From Spirodela intermedia (taxonomy: Eukaryota; Streptophyta; Magnoliopsida; Alismatales; Araceae): a stretch of DNA of 64,000 nucleotides. Both the position numbers and the translations under genes were made by a program. The notes below the pieces were generated by a model that saw nothing but the letters and a program-made list of their open reading frames with translations, was not told the DNA's origin and searched no databases. This document shows positions 23,169-35,814 of the stretch, piece after piece (within the stretch, counting starts at the first letter, position 1; the number at the start of each line of letters is the position of its first letter). The DNA lies in the NCBI GenBank assembly GCA_902729315.2, contig LR746281.1, positions 1,801,001 through 1,865,000 on the forward strand, in the 5' to 3' direction.

Positions 23169-24396
23169 CCTTGCGGCCGTTGACCAACCCAGTTGACTAC
23201 ACCCTTTTGGTAGTTACGATTACCTTCTGCTGTAAATAGGATGTAATTGTTGACTAACAGAAGCCGGTCTACGTATCTGTAGCCTCTGTCTGTATCTTTC
23301 TCACCCCCTTCCTAGAGCTGACCAGCCAGAGATGGAGGTCATTTTGCCGCACCCTCCTCTGTAAACCACTCTGTATTATCTTCCATAGAAGATTGTTCTT
23401 CTCCGTTGACTTGGATCTCCTGCTCATCCGAGCTCTTTCTTTCTTGGTGATCTTGAGAGGTCGGACGAAGATCTCCGAGGTGACTATTCGCGGCTAATAT
23501 TTCGAAGAAAATCAGGTTTTTTTTTTTTTTTTTTTTTACGCTCTTACCAAGGGGAGGGGGACCAGTCTAAGAGAAATCTTTGGGTGTGTGGTGTCGAGAG
23601 AAAATACCCATCTGGCGGGGTTATTCCAATTCCTTAAAATTTGGACCGCCTCGAGGGAAAATGCCCTAGCGGCTGCAACGACAACGTGGGTGGGTCACAA
23701 GTTTCGCTCTCGGGACCGAGCTCACATGGAGCTCGACCGTGTCGGCGGGTCTACATGTGCTCGTACACCGCGACGACCCCCGCCGACTAAGGTGGGACGC
23801 CCACTTGGCTCGGGCGGACCAATCAGAAGGTCCGAAATTGACCCCCCCCCCTATCGATTTAGCGAGCTACACCTCTTCGTGCGTTGTCCACGTGCATCTG
23901 CATGGCGAGGAACCCACACCAAATAAATGAGAGAAAAAGTAAGAGAGAGAGAGGAGCCCGAGTAATGAGGGGGGTCAAATACCCTTTGACTTGTGGGTCA
24001 AAACCTAGGGGTCAATTTATCCTCCCCACTCTTGGTTTGGAAAATAAGGTCCTAGCCCTCATAATATGCGTGCCAAGAATGGGCAGCTCCCCTGTTGATC
24101 GGTAACGATGATTAATTTATTGATTTTGGAAAAAAAATACTAAATAAATATTGTATAAAGTGTTATTACCGCACATTCGTGATCCAAGCATGGTCGAGTT
24201 GATTTTATGAGGTTGAAATGCGCAGAATACGCACTCGCTGTAAGCTATTTTGTTGCCTTCTGAAAGGCCGCCGGATAAACCAGCTGTCGGCTCCACCGTC
24301 ACCACCCACCCACCTCCGCGGACCCCCACCGCCGATGCCGATAAACCCACCGTCGCCGGAGCCACCTCCGCAGCAGCATCCACAGACGACGACGAT
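23169..24396. other. Spacer between PRR and the NHL gene
   Basis: It includes the PRR 3' flank, a run of about 19 T at 23519-23537, and the NHL promoter with a TATA-like motif at 24154. From 24244 to 24396 the frame leading into the NHL protein is open and Pro/Thr-rich but has no ATG. Confidence 0.5.
24154..24159 (+). promoter_or_regulatory. Possible TATA box of the NHL gene
   Basis: TATAAA within attgtataaagtg, about 240 bp before the chosen start codon. This implies a leader of roughly 210 nt. Confidence 0.4.
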
Positions 24397-25044
24397 ATGA
24401 CCTCGATTAAGCTGCCCGGCTCGGACGCCGACCCCAATGGATACCGCGGCCACGGCAGCCGCGGGCGCGCCGCCTGGCAGACTATCTTCTTCGGCCTCCT
24501 CCTTCTCATCTTCCTCCTCGGCGTCACGGCCCTCGTCCTCTACCTCGTCTACCGCCCCTCCGAGCCGCGGTTCACCGTCCTCTCCGCCGCCGTCTACGAC
24601 ATCAATGCCACCGCCCCCGACACGGCGGCGGTCTCCGTCAGCCTGCAGTTCACGCTGGCCATCCGCAACCCCAGCGAGCGCTCCGTCGTCATCTACGACC
24701 GCCTGGGGGCCTACGTCGTCTACCGGGAGCAGGCCATCACGCCGGTGACGCCGCTGCCGCCGCTGAACCAGGAGAAGGACAGCACCGTCATGGTGTCGCC
24801 GGTGCTCGGCGGCGCCGACGTGCCGGTCTCGCCGGAGGTGATGCGGGGGCTGGCGACAGACCGCGCCTACGGGCTGGTCGCCGTGAGGTTGGTGGTGCAG
24901 GGACGGGTCAAGTACAAGGCGGGGCCTTTCAAGAGCCCCTGGTACGGGCTCTTCGTGAAATGCGACCTCCTGGTGGGCGTCAAGAAGGGGAAGCTCGGCC
25001 AGGTGCCGCTCCTCGGCGCTGGCTACTGCTCCGTCCACACCTGA
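24397..25044 (+). CDS. NHL (NDR1/HIN1-like) LEA-2 domain membrane protein
   Basis: A single exon encodes 215 aa from the first in-frame ATG. A short basic N-terminus is followed by one hydrophobic segment at about residues 28-51 ending in YRP, as is usual for NHL proteins. A LEA-2 domain follows, with family features such as the AIRNPSERSVVIYDRLGAYVVYR block (NPN-type motif), TPLPPLNQ, SPVLGG and WYGLFVKCDLLVG. NHL proteins sit in the plasma membrane or at plasmodesmata and include defence-related members (NDR1, HIN1, YLS9). The exact role here is unknown. The codons are extremely GC-rich compared with the flanks. The same frame stays open for 153 nt upstream and would add a Pro/Thr-rich N-terminus like that of many relatives, but it contains no ATG. 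Confidence 0.87.
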   Translation: MTSIKLPGSDADPNGYRGHGSRGRAAWQTIFFGLLLLIFLLGVTALVLYLVYRPSEPRFTVLSAAVYDINATAPDTAAVSVSLQFTLAIRNPSERSVVIYDRLGAYVVYREQAITPVTPLPPLNQEKDSTVMVSPVLGGADVPVSPEVMRGLATDRAYGLVAVRLVVQGRVKYKAGPFKSPWYGLFVKCDLLVGVKKGKLGQVPLLGAGYCSVHT

Positions 25045-25772
25045 TCGGCTGCCGCCGCCGCCCTTTCGCCTGCAGATATCTGTAACAAGAGCAGGAGGAG
25101 AAGGACCAGTAAATCTCCATCGTTAAACTCCCATAGGAAGCGACAGTGCTCCGTGGACCTCTGTTAAACTCCATTGGCGGGGGGGATCTAAGGTGTTCCT
25201 CCGCCCACTGTACATCGCTGTCGTCTGTGTCCAGAGGAAGAAGACGAAGAAGAAGAAGAAGAAGAAGAAGAAACCTTTGTACGAGACAAAAATCTAATAA
25301 ATACGGGTTAGCCCGCATGTGAGCGCCCCTTGATTGTGCGGTTAGATCCCATTCTGGGAGTGAATTCAGTTCTCTGCGCACTCCGATGCGGCCACTCCTC
25401 CGCCGTCGCCGCCAGCTTCCGCTGCCGCTGCCGACCTCACACTCTCCACAGTCAGTCCAGCTCCGTCGGCTGACTTTTATTTGTGGGGCCAGTATTTATG
25501 GGCTGGCTTCTCAGGTCACTGGCCCATTAACATGACTGTTGGGCCGTGGAAATTAGCCTACGTCCATTAATGCTCCGTGGGTTGAGTCCTTCCAATGCCA
25601 ACGGACCGGGCCAGGTGGAATTGGGCCTGGCCAATTGTCCCGCCCGCTCTCTGGCATTCCATTGGACGCGCGCCAACTGCCCGCTTCTTATCCACATCGT
25701 TGACCTCTCTACTATCGCACCAACCAATGAATACGTCTTATATCATCCATCCCATCACCTAAATAAAGCTTC

Positions 25773-25810
<38 letters not shown>

Positions 25811-27048
25811 GATATATGCATGCAATTGCGAGGCTACGTGATTAGGTCGATGGGGGTGCCATAAAGTTGGTCAACTGGAGAAATAAATACCATGTGGTGT
25901 GAGACTGGGAATAAGAGGGGACAAGTAGTTCAATTATGTGGTGAAATTGTATTTAATGGGTATTTATAATATTCTTGTTGAATCCATTATATCTTTATTT
26001 TTTGTTAAAATATTAAGCAAAAACTATTTTTATAGGCTATACACGAAGCTAGTGCGCCAATTTTCTCAACAACGGTAAAATTTTTCATCTGTTTTCTTGC
26101 CGCCATTAAATTACCAAGGAAATTTGAAAATTATCTCGTGAGTAACCCAATTATATGCTTTTTTAAGACTTTTGTCATCATGTGGTTGACTTTTGTTCAT
26201 ATATCTTCCTATAATTTTATACGTGCATTTGATACAGACAGACAGGTCGATAGATCGAGAGCTAGAGAGAGAGGGATTACTTGAGTGTTATTAAGATCGT
26301 GTTGACCCAACGAGCAACTGTCGGCTTGGTCAATCAATCCTCTTTATAGCGGTCGTTCGTCCCTTCTGCCACCCACTGACAGATTTCTATGGAAAGTCAA
26401 TCGGATCTAAGAAGTCAATCACTGGCCCAATGTTTACTGCAAGAAGAGAAGGCTGGTGTTTCTCCCCCGTCGTCACTCCCGCCAGCGGCGGTCTTCTGCC
26501 GGCGATCACCTTGGAGCAGACGACCTCTGAGCTCACCTCGGGGAGACGCTGTAAGTCTGAACGGCTCCATCCTCTGCAGGACACAAATCCTTCTTCTATG
26601 TCATCTGATTCCCTCCATGGAAATCTCGTCAGCGTCGGAGAATGCGATTGGGCCGGGGAGTGGTCGGACCTGTTCTACGGCCTTCTTGTCACCTTCGTCT
26701 ACCTAGAATGCCCGTGGCGGTCGGGGCCTGCATTAAATGCTTCGATGCTTTGTTATTGACTTTCTTCATCGGTAAGAAGATCGGAGACCATGGCGGTCGG
26801 TTTATGAATGCTTCCTGTAATTGGAGGAATCAGGGGGGGAAATCGTATGCGGCACCGCGGGCGGGGGAGTGGGGTCGGGAAGGTTGACCAAGAAGCATCG
26901 GTTCTGCTCCCAAATTGGACCTCAGACCTCCTTCCCGGTCTTCCCCACCACCATTTATCCTCCTTTCCGGTAGGCCGTGGTCCTTGGTGCTCTCCCTCTC
27001 TCTCTTTATTCTCTCTCTTCTCTCTCCGTGTCTCCGTGTTCGACCGTC
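25045..27048. other. Spacer between NHL and LCB1
   Basis: 2 kb with no recognisable gene. It holds a (GAA)n run at about 25245-25272 in the NHL 3' flank, a (CT)n run at 25778-25809, an AT-rich stretch (25900-26250) and the distal LCB1 promoter. Short open frames at 26389-26760 were inspected and show no motif. Confidence 0.5.
25778..25809. repeat. (CT)n microsatellite
   Basis: Sixteen CT dinucleotides in an intergenic position. Confidence 0.95.
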
Positions 27049-27056
27049 TATATAAG
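27049..27056 (+). promoter_or_regulatory. TATA box of LCB1
   Basis: TATATAAG preceded by a CT-rich run and followed by a GC-rich leader. The start codon is 770 bp downstream, so the leader probably contains an intron. A candidate donor is at 27221 and a candidate acceptor ends at 27682, after a tttgtttgcag tract. Confidence 0.55.
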
Positions 27057-27828
27057 TCCTTCCGCGGCACGCACGCAGAGAGCAGGCTCCCTGTTGCTCG
27101 TCGAAGCTCGGCGCCGAGAGAGCAAAATCACAAGGGAAAGGAGCGGCGCCCGCTGATTCGCTCGCGTTGCCCGTCTCTTTCTGCAGTTGTTGTCGGATTG
27201 CGACCACCAGATGAGAGAAGGTGCTCCCGGTTCCATCCAATGTTCTTTCCCGCCCCCACCATTTTCACCTTCAAATTCGCGCTCGTTTATGTGTTCATTC
27301 AGACGTCGAGCTTCCTCCTTCTCCTCCTCCTTTAGATTCGGCAGATCCCACGCGGACGCCGTCGCTTTCTTCCCCTCGGTCCTCCTCATCTGGCTGGAAA
27401 TTGAAATCGACAGAGAAACCCGTGGATTCCGCTCGGCCACAGCCCTCCGCCGACCGGATTTTATCGGGGGTTTGTGCCATTATCGTTCGCCTTCCCTCGT
27501 TCCAGATTCAGCTTCGTCCAATTTTGCACGCGGAAAAAAGGATTTTCTGCTTCTCATTGTTTTGACCGATCAGAGCGAAAACTCTCAGCGGGACTCCGAT
27601 TTAGGGAAACTCGATCTGGGAATTGGCGGCTTGTAAACGACTCAAATTGCTGAATGTGACGCAGACGCGCGTTTGTTTGCAGGCCCGAGCCCTAAGAGCG
27701 GAGGTCTTCTAAATAAGAGGATCTGAGGTCAAGGCTGCACATCCGGTTCCGGCGCTTCTGCCCTGCCATTCTTAAGCCCCTCTGCTCGTTGGAACCCACC
27801 CTGCAGGCCGTGCTCTCGGGGAACCAGA

Positions 27829-30800
27829 ATGGCATCTGCTGTGATGAATGCAACTACGGTGGCTTTGGACTGGCTATCGTCATCCTTCGATGCGCCTCTT
27901 GCCCGGGCTGTTATTTTTGGTGTTCATGTTGATGGTAAGGTTCTTGCTCCGTTTCCCCCCTGCGACCTGTTCTGGGAACCTTGCCTCAATCTGATCCAGC
28001 TCTGTTGTCGACTCGTTGTTGATTTGAAGGGCACCTGGTTGTGGAAGTGCTTCTCATAGTTGTCATACTATTTCTTCTGTCCAGAAAGAGCTACAAGCAC
28101 CCCAAGAAACCTCTCACAGAGAAGGTGCGTATATATGAATCTTTGGGCTCTTTCTTTCGGTGCTTAGCTTCCTCTGTTAGTGTAGCAACATGGGCTGGTA
28201 TGAATCGCTGGTAATATTCTCTTGATGTTACGGGGGAGCAGGCTCGCACCTTGCTAGGAAATCCATGCTTTCTGGACCGCAGGGCCGTTGCAATGGACTG
28301 GTCAACCCTAGGGACATATTTTTTTAATTTTTTCCTCAGATGGGTGCAAATTGGGACAGAGGACATGCTTTCCATGCACATGGCGGGCAAATCCCTCGAG
28401 CAATCTTCCTACCTTTTTACTAGCCTGTGACAGTGATGATGCTTTTCTTAAATTCTCTTATGCCATGTCTTACTCTGAGTAGTTGGTCAACAACTCCAAG
28501 ACTGGACAAAAATTAAAAAGAAAAATGTATTTTTTTCTGGTTTTCATGGGTAAACATATTCCCCCCTTGTTTTTGTTCCTTACAGTCCATAAAGTTAATG
28601 TTATTCTCGATGCATATTGCATTTCAATAATTGAACAAAGGATCAGCTGATGCTTCGTCCATAATTCATCAAATAACTAGCTCTGATCCACATCTAGTGT
28701 CTCAGTAACGTTCCATAATCAAGTTCTTATGAGAAGGTGGCTCCAGGAGTTGTGATTTTTCACGTAGTCAGTGTTGGCCTCTTTTTTGCATTTATTTGGT
28801 TACATCAGCTTTAAAATCTCAATGCTTATGTACAGCCATTTTTATGATCATTCTTATCCTAGTTTTTGGACATGCTTTTTATTCGTCGTTCTCACATCAG
28901 TACTCTTGTTGGAACAAGGCCACCTTCTCTGAACAAAGACTTTATTGTCATTTTTTCAACTGCTACTGCGTTCAAGTGTTGTAGTACTAACATCGATTTT
29001 ACCTTCAAATCTGTCGTAAATATGAGGTATGTTTCTTTTCCTCAGGAAATTGATGAGCTCTGCGAAGATTGGGTCCCAGAACCTCTTCATCCTCCTATCA
29101 CAGAAGAAATGCTATCTGAGCCTCCTACACTGGAAAGGTGAAGAACGATCAGTGATTCTTGAGTTGTCTTTTTACCTCGCCGGAAAATTTGAAGAAGTCT
29201 TCTTGTTTAATCTGATTAATGATGATGAATAACCCAAAAAAAAAAGGTGCATTTGCTCACAGTATTTGGCAGCGTTAAGGTGCCATGTTGTTGTTTTAAG
29301 CTTGCGTTCTCTACTGGCTTTCCTGGTGCGCGAGTCTGATGTCGTGTTTTGATCACGGTCTTACTGGTTTACATCCTCCGATGTATGTTTTATCTTCATT
29401 CAAGTCTCTCTTATGGTTTTTTTCCTCTGAAATGATTGATTATGTTTTAAAGGAGAGATTGCTGTTGAAGGAACAAGAACATTGTTTTCAAACTTTTTTT
29501 CAAACACGTATATATCTTCTTCCGGCCAGAAAATGGGTCAAAATTATGGGGTGATCAACTTCATATCCTAATGAAAGGAACATGTTGAATTCTGCCATAC
29601 AGAATTCTGCCTTCTTCAAGTACACCTTCCGTGAGTTTATGTTTGATAGCTTCCATGAATTCACTCAAGAACACCCTATTTTCGCTGGCTTTTACTCAGC
29701 ACCTTATAAGCAAGTATTTCCCTAGTTCTTTCTTGTACACTAATTAGCCTGGTGATCTCAATTTTCCTATGTTTCTCATTGAAGCTGTCTGACCCGAAGA
29801 TTGGAGATCTTTACGGATGCCTGGCACCCATCCCCGTCTCAATCTAAAACTAGCTTAAAGAATTTGGCATCATTGAGCATTACCTACTTTCAGAAAGTCA
29901 CTTGTTAACTTCCCTGCTCATAATATCCTATTTCATTTCAGTGCTGCGGGTACACATACCATGATTGATGGGAAGGAAGTTGTGAACTTTGCATGCGCAA
30001 ACTATCTCGGGTTGATTGGACACGAGAAGCTGATTGTGAGACTAACTTCTCGTCTATATATCCTACCATTCTTTTCCGTACTTGTTCCCATGAAAAGCGA
30101 TACTGATACTAATTTTTTTGGTAGAATTCTTGTGCTAGTTCGTTAGAGAAATATGGTGTTGGTTCTTGCGGTCCCCGTGGTTTCTATGGAACAATTGGTA
30201 ATGTTCGTTTGGACTAGCTTTCGGAAATCAGTTTTACTGTATTTGAATGATATTTCTAAAGTGGGTATGTTTTGTTGTTTGCAGACGTGCACCTTGACTG
30301 TGAGGAAAGGATTTCAAAGTTTCTTGGCACTTCTGATTCAGTGCTCTATTCGTATGGGATTTCTACTATTTTCAGTGTTATTCCAGCTTTTTGCAAGAAA
30401 GGAGACATTATTGTGGCGTGAGTATACTTCTCTTCTCTCATCATTGCATGATTATATCGAATTCTGCCCAGAAACTGAAGTGCCGAGAGCTCTTGTTTGA
30501 CCTAATATGTTCATCTAACCATGCGTATGATATTACTAATTCAAAATTTTACTCAACTTCTTGACAATGCTTCTATTATGATAATCATTTAATAGGTTTT
30601 CGAGTATATAGTTTTGGGTTTCCAATTGGAATATTCTCTTTATCTACATTCCAAAGTGGAAAGAATGAAGATATTTGCTCCCTCTCTCTTCCTCTCTCTA
30701 GATTTCGAGCAGAAAATTTTCACCTTTTTGCGTGTAAGAAAGGCTTTTGGGCAGTTCTAGGAAAGCTTTCCAAGGGTTACAGATTCTTTCTTATGCGAGG

Positions 30801-32700
30801 AAAGATCGGATTTGCACGCCCATGGCGAATAACAAGCTTCATTTTTCTTGTTTTCCAGTGATGAGGGTGTCCATTGGGGAGTTCAGAACGGTCTCTACCT
30901 GTCCAGGAGCACTGTCGTGTATTTCAAGCACAACGACATGGCATCACTGGAGAGTACTCTGGAGAGAATCACCAAGGGAAACAAGCGCGCAGAAAGGTTA
31001 CGTCGCTACATCGTGGTGGAGGCTGTGTACCAGGTATCGTTGACCTCTCTACATGAACTTATTATAAACAGTTGGTAACGAGGACCAAGGTCAATGTGTG
31101 CAACTAGATCTTGCGACCCCTGGTTGGATTACATACCCTGACAGACGACTCTATGCGCTAGGTACGGCTCAGTGAAGTCAACACTTTGACTTCAGAAACC
31201 AGAGGGCTGCTTCGACAATGTCAGTGCATTTAGCTCATCAGTCACTTTGAAAAAAAAAAAGAAAGAAACTTGGCGTTGACCCCTCTCCTGTTGATGGGTT
31301 TAGCTGATACCCCTATCTGCTTCTATTTCACCTGTTCTTTAGACGAGTTTAATGGCTTCTAGTTAGTGATCATTATCTTCAGGTTATAACAGCATTCCTC
31401 TCTGAGTCGCCAATATATTTCTCTCTCTCTCTATGATTATTTCTTCATTCCCCTTAAGGTTCTGGAGATGGATCATAGCAGGGTCTCGGAGAAGGGCATG
31501 AGCCCTGAACCCAAAATCCTCAGATTTCACGAACCCAAATATCCTATGATCTTCGCTGTTGAATGGCAGAAATGGAGTAACTAGTCAACCTTCTCAGTAC
31601 CCATGCATGATTTTGACTTTGATTAATGATTCCTCTTCTTTGACCGACTGCAGAACTCAGGCCAAGTGGCCCCGCTTGATGTGATCGTCAAACTGAAGGA
31701 GAGGTACCACTTCCGGGTCATCCTGGACGAAAGCAACTCCTTCGGCGTCCTCGGAAGCTCTGGCAGGGGCCTTTCTGAGCACTGCGGGGTCCCCGTGAGT
31801 TCCTCCGGCGATCGTTTGATTTATTATTTTCGTCCTCGATTATCTCATTATTCATCCATTCATACTTAATTTCTGATAAACCCAGATCAATAAGATCGAC
31901 ATAATCACGTCCGGGCTGGGGGGCGCCCTGGCGACCGATGGAGGCTTCTGTACTGGCAGCGTGAGAGTCGTCGATCACCAGGTAAGCAGTCGTCGATCAC
32001 CATGTACCGGCGCGGTCGATTTCTTTGAATCCAGGTGTCGTTGACTTTCCATCTTCGTTGACTTTCAGCGTCTCAGTAGCTCTGGGTACGTCTTCTCCGC
32101 GTCGCTGCCCCCTTACCTGGCGAGCGCCGCCATCTCCGCCATTGACCACTTGGAGGAGAACCCTTCTCTCCTGGGTCAACTGAGGGAGAATATATCTCTG
32201 CTGCGGAGGGGTAAGTCTCGAGGAAGGAGCACTCTATCTAAATCGCCTCTAGATGTGGAAATCACTGGTTCTGACTGTCCTTTCCCATTGTTGCCATATT
32301 TGGAAAACCCAGAGCTGGAGGATGTACCCGGGTTGACCGTCTCGAGCAGCCCGCTGTCCCCCATGGTGTTTCTCACATTGAAGAGGTCAACTGGCTCCCC
32401 GAAGGCCGACCAGCAGCTTCTGGAGGACATTACCAACAGGGTAAGGCTGCGAGCCCGCCATGTTCCCGAGCTCTGGTCAACGCTGAGGAGGGTTTATCTG
32501 ACGTCTGCTCCTCCTTCCTGCAGGCTCTGAAGGAAGACGGCGTCTTCATCGTGACCTCCAAAAGGTCAACTCTGGACAGGTGCCGCCTACCCATCGGCAT
32601 AAGACTTTTCGTCTCCGCCGGCCACACACACGGCGATATCCTGAAGGCGTCGGCGTCGCTGAAGAGGGTGGCGGCGGCGGCGCTCTCGGAGCCCATCTGA
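27829..32700 (+). CDS. LCB1: Serine palmitoyltransferase subunit LCB1
   Basis: Twelve exons (27829-27934, 28030-28124, 29046-29137, 29942-30035, 30125-30197, 30285-30417, 30859-31033, 31654-31794, 31886-31981, 32069-32210, 32313-32440, 32524-32700) give 483 aa, the usual plant LCB1 length. With LCB2 this subunit forms the ER enzyme that condenses serine with palmitoyl-CoA, the first step of sphingolipid synthesis. Visible are a hydrophobic N-terminal segment ([15 protein letters not shown], about residues 40-55), the block [16 protein letters not shown], the conserved [18 protein letters not shown] loop (its Cys matches the human SPTLC1 neuropathy site), [17 protein letters not shown] and [16 protein letters not shown]. 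As expected for LCB1, the PLP lysine that LCB2 carries is absent: the region reads [18 protein letters not shown]. All splice borders are GT-AG and phases close perfectly. The 3' exons are richer in GC than the 5' exons. Confidence 0.96.
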
Positions 32701-33226
32701 GGGCTTGGGAGCAGCTGGCGGTTGACTTCATGGATTCGATGAAGGGCAGTAGAGATCTGGTCTCTGTGGTCCATGTGAATGCGTAGGTTAACGTTCTCTT
32801 CATATCTTCCTCTTCCCCCCTCCTTATTTTTCCCCTGTTTTTTTTTTATTGGAGTCTAGTTAATATAACCAGGACAATTCCTGTAAGATCATGAGGTCAC
32901 CCCCTTATCCGGGTTCTGCTGCTTTCAAGACTATTTACCTGAAAAAGGAAATAATATGCTGTGCCTGACTTTCAATGCTTAGCTCCTCTCTCTCTCTCCC
33001 TCTCCCTCTCTCTCTCTCTCTACACGTGGAAAACTGTATGTCTATAAATATAGATAATAAATGGTTTTATTCCAATGAATCTGATATTTCACTTGATGTG
33101 TGTTCTTTCGAGTATAGCGAGGTATGGGATGATAATCTTCATTCTATTTTTCAGGTGAGATAATAAGAAAATCGGAGAGGGTTTTGGACCAGGGAATGAG
33201 CTTTTTATATGTATGTATATATGGGC

Positions 33227-33257
<31 letters not shown>

Positions 33258-33537
33258 AGGAGAGAGGAGAGAGGAGAGAGGGAGGGAGGGAGGGAGGGAG
33301 GGAGAGGGAGAAACAGAGAGAGAGAGAGAGAGAGAGAGGAGGGCTTAAGTTATTTGTAAAAGAAGAACGACAGGTTTATGGAGAGGTAACCCCACCTGCG
33401 GTGTCTGTATCGCGAAGAAGGTGAAGCAAGAGAAGAGGGAGATGCAGCTGCTATCTTCTTTCGCTTTATCCGTTCCGCCTTCGGCAGGCTCTCGTCGTCC
33501 TCCTCCCACTCCTCTCTGCGCTTCCTCGGCCACCGCC
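32701..33537. other. Spacer between LCB1 and L11
   Basis: It contains the LCB1 3' flank, an AT-rich piece and a purine-rich microsatellite cluster (33226-33341) that probably lies in the L11 promoter or leader. No separate gene is seen. Confidence 0.5.
33226..33341. repeat. Compound (GT)n/(GA)n/(GGGA)n microsatellite
   Basis: A GT run, then interrupted GA, GAGAGG and GGGA units, then (GA)n. It lies 200-310 bp before the L11 start codon. Confidence 0.95.
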
Positions 33538-35562
33538 ATGGCGACGGCCTTGCTCCCTCTCCCTCGCGTCTGCTCCTTAGCCGACAAAGGCGGAAGCTTC
33601 TCCTCCTCTCTTTTTCATCCTCTCTCTTCCTCCGTCGCCTTCTCTTCCCAGCCGTTTCTCCGCCGGGAACGCCTCTCCCTCCGCAATGCGAGGCCCTTCA
33701 CCGTGAAGGCCATGGCCCCTCCGAAGCCCGGAGGCAAAGCCAAGAAGGGTGAGGAATTTCCCCTTCTTGGTCCCCCCGGATTTCCCCTTCTTCATCGTGT
33801 CTTTCGTTTGATGGTTCGTTCCTGGGCCTCTCGGCCTCTGCAGTGGTTGGAGTGGTGAAGCTTGCCCTGGAGGCGGGGAAGGCCACTCCGGCGCCGCCTG
33901 TGGGCCCGGCGCTGGGATCGAAGGGCGTGAATATCATGGCGTTCTGCAAAGAGTACAACGCGAAGACGGCCGAGAAGGCGGGCTATGTGATTCCCGTCGA
34001 GATTACCGTCTACGATGTGAGTCCTCTTCTCGTTCTTCTTCCAGGATCAGACGCTCATCATTCCTCAACAATCCATTTAGTTACTTCCTCTCGTGTGAGT
34101 CTAATTCAGGCGTGTCGAACTCCGTTTCTGTGGGCAGGATAAGAGTTTCACCTTCGTTCTTAAGACTCCACCCGCCTCGGTTCTGCTACTCAAAGCAGCA
34201 GGTACGGCCACTTCTTTGAAGGAACCGAGGACTGTTTGGTGCATAACTTCTTTTGTGCTCCCTTCTCCTCCGATATTTCTCCATGTTTCTCTATTTCTTC
34301 GAGAGATGGATGTAGAATGGGTGTGATCCTTCTCCTGATTAGTGGTAGCGGCGGAGAGAAATGAAACAAGATCAAATATTATATGTGCAGATAGATTCGG
34401 CTGAACATATCGATTTCATTAGAATATGGAATTTCAGCCGTTTGGGTATTACTTTTGAGCAGCAAGGATCCAGATTTCTCTGCACAATACTGAAACAAAT
34501 CGATTGGATGAGATGGGTTAGACAATGTTATGATCTAAACTAGCGAAGATGTTTTTTTTTCCATGTTTCTCTATTTCGTCGAGAGATGGATGTAGATTGG
34601 GTGAGATATTTCTGCTGATTAGTGGTAGCGGCGGAGATAAATGAAAGAAGATCAAGTATTACAAGTCTCGATTTCATTAGAAAGAAAATGAGTGGATGAG
34701 ATGGGTTAGATGATGTTATGATCTCCCGTTGTTATTTCTCTTCAGATGGAAGAACAACGGGTCCCTTGTGATTCCTCCGGAGAGTAGTAAGATAATGCAT
34801 GATAAATGGCCTCTGTTCTTCTCCTCATTTCCATTCTCCTCAGACTTCGCAGTGGCAGCTGTGTAGATTGCTTTCACTCATGCAAATCTCTCTCTTCTCG
34901 CTGTCGTTGTCGTCGTCGTCTGTGTGAATTGGTCAACGATGGGACGGATATTTGATCTAGCCAGTATACCTGATCAGGCAGTTGCAGAGGAATAAGGGGA
35001 CCGCACCATGGTGATATAACTTAGTTTGACCGGCCTAAGTTCATGAGTCATTCCTCAGAAAGATGTTGCTGCTAATTATATACTTAATGGTGATTTTTTC
35101 CTTATTTTGTACCCATTTTCCTTGGTCAAACCAAATATTATTCTCTGGTTTGATGAAAAAAAAGGTCAAATTTCTTGTTTTTGACATGATTTTTTTATAT
35201 TTTTATATTTTAACAACCTCAAGAACCCAACAAAGGTAGGTTATGGATTGCTTTTGAATGAAGGAAGGGCACAGAGGGCTGAAGATCAAGAAAGAAAAAC
35301 CCTAGTTCTTCCCCGTCACTAACAGCCGGGCCTCTGTGTTTTCTGTCAAACAGGGGTTGAGAAGGGTTCTAACGAGCCGAATCGGCAGAAGGTGGGGAAA
35401 GTGACCATCGACCAGGTGAAGGCGATAGCCACCGAGAAGCTCCCCGATCTGAACTGCACGACCTTGGAGTCGGCCATGAGGATCATCGCCGGCACGGCCG
35501 CCAACATGGGCATCGACGTCGACCCACCCATTCTCGAACCCAAGAAGAAGGTCGTCCTGTAG
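33538..35562 (+). CDS. PRPL11: Plastid 50S ribosomal protein L11
   Basis: Four exons (33538-33748, 33844-34016, 34138-34201, 35354-35562) give 218 aa, close to known plastid L11 precursors. The first 60 or so residues are Ser/Arg-rich with no acidic cluster, as in a chloroplast transit peptide. The mature part starts near [20 protein letters not shown] and carries the L11 signature [21 protein letters not shown]. The C-terminal rRNA-binding domain includes [20 protein letters not shown] and [16 protein letters not shown]11 forms the GTPase-associated centre of the ribosome together with 23S rRNA. The ATG at 33538 has the better context (GCCATGG). An in-frame ATG at 33442 would add 32 residues and could serve dual targeting. 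The third intron (1,152 bp) contains a local tandem duplication. Confidence 0.94.
34281..34724. repeat. Tandem duplication inside L11 intron 3
   Basis: Unit 1 (34281-34560) and unit 2 (34561-34724) abut exactly. Both begin ccatgtttctctatttc and share gagagatggatgtaga, agtggtagcggcggaga, cgatttcattagaa and ggatgagatgggttaga, ending in gttatgatct. Unit 2 lacks about 120 bp from the middle. Confidence 0.88.
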
Positions 35563-35778
35563 AGCGTGGGGGCTTCTGGGCTCTTTCCCTCTTTCCCTCC
35601 CCGCCGCCCCTCCCCCCCCAATTCTTCTGTTCATTTGCCTTCGCCTTCACTGTGAATCGGGAGTTCAGAAAAATTTTGTTTGTGCACTCTGAGATCATCT
35701 ACTAACGCGTCTCTGCCCGCCCCTTTGATCCTCCTTACGACACTTCTGGTTGTTGTGAGATCATATGCTAACGTCGGG

Positions 35779-35814
<36 letters not shown>

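Noticed and set aside
24205-25038. 277-codon minus-strand frame opposite the NHL gene
   Set aside because: Its translation is rich in Gly, Arg and Asp without domains, while the plus strand encodes a clear LEA-2 protein.
26389-26759. Open frames between NHL and LCB1
   Set aside because: No family resemblance and no splice structure that would extend them.
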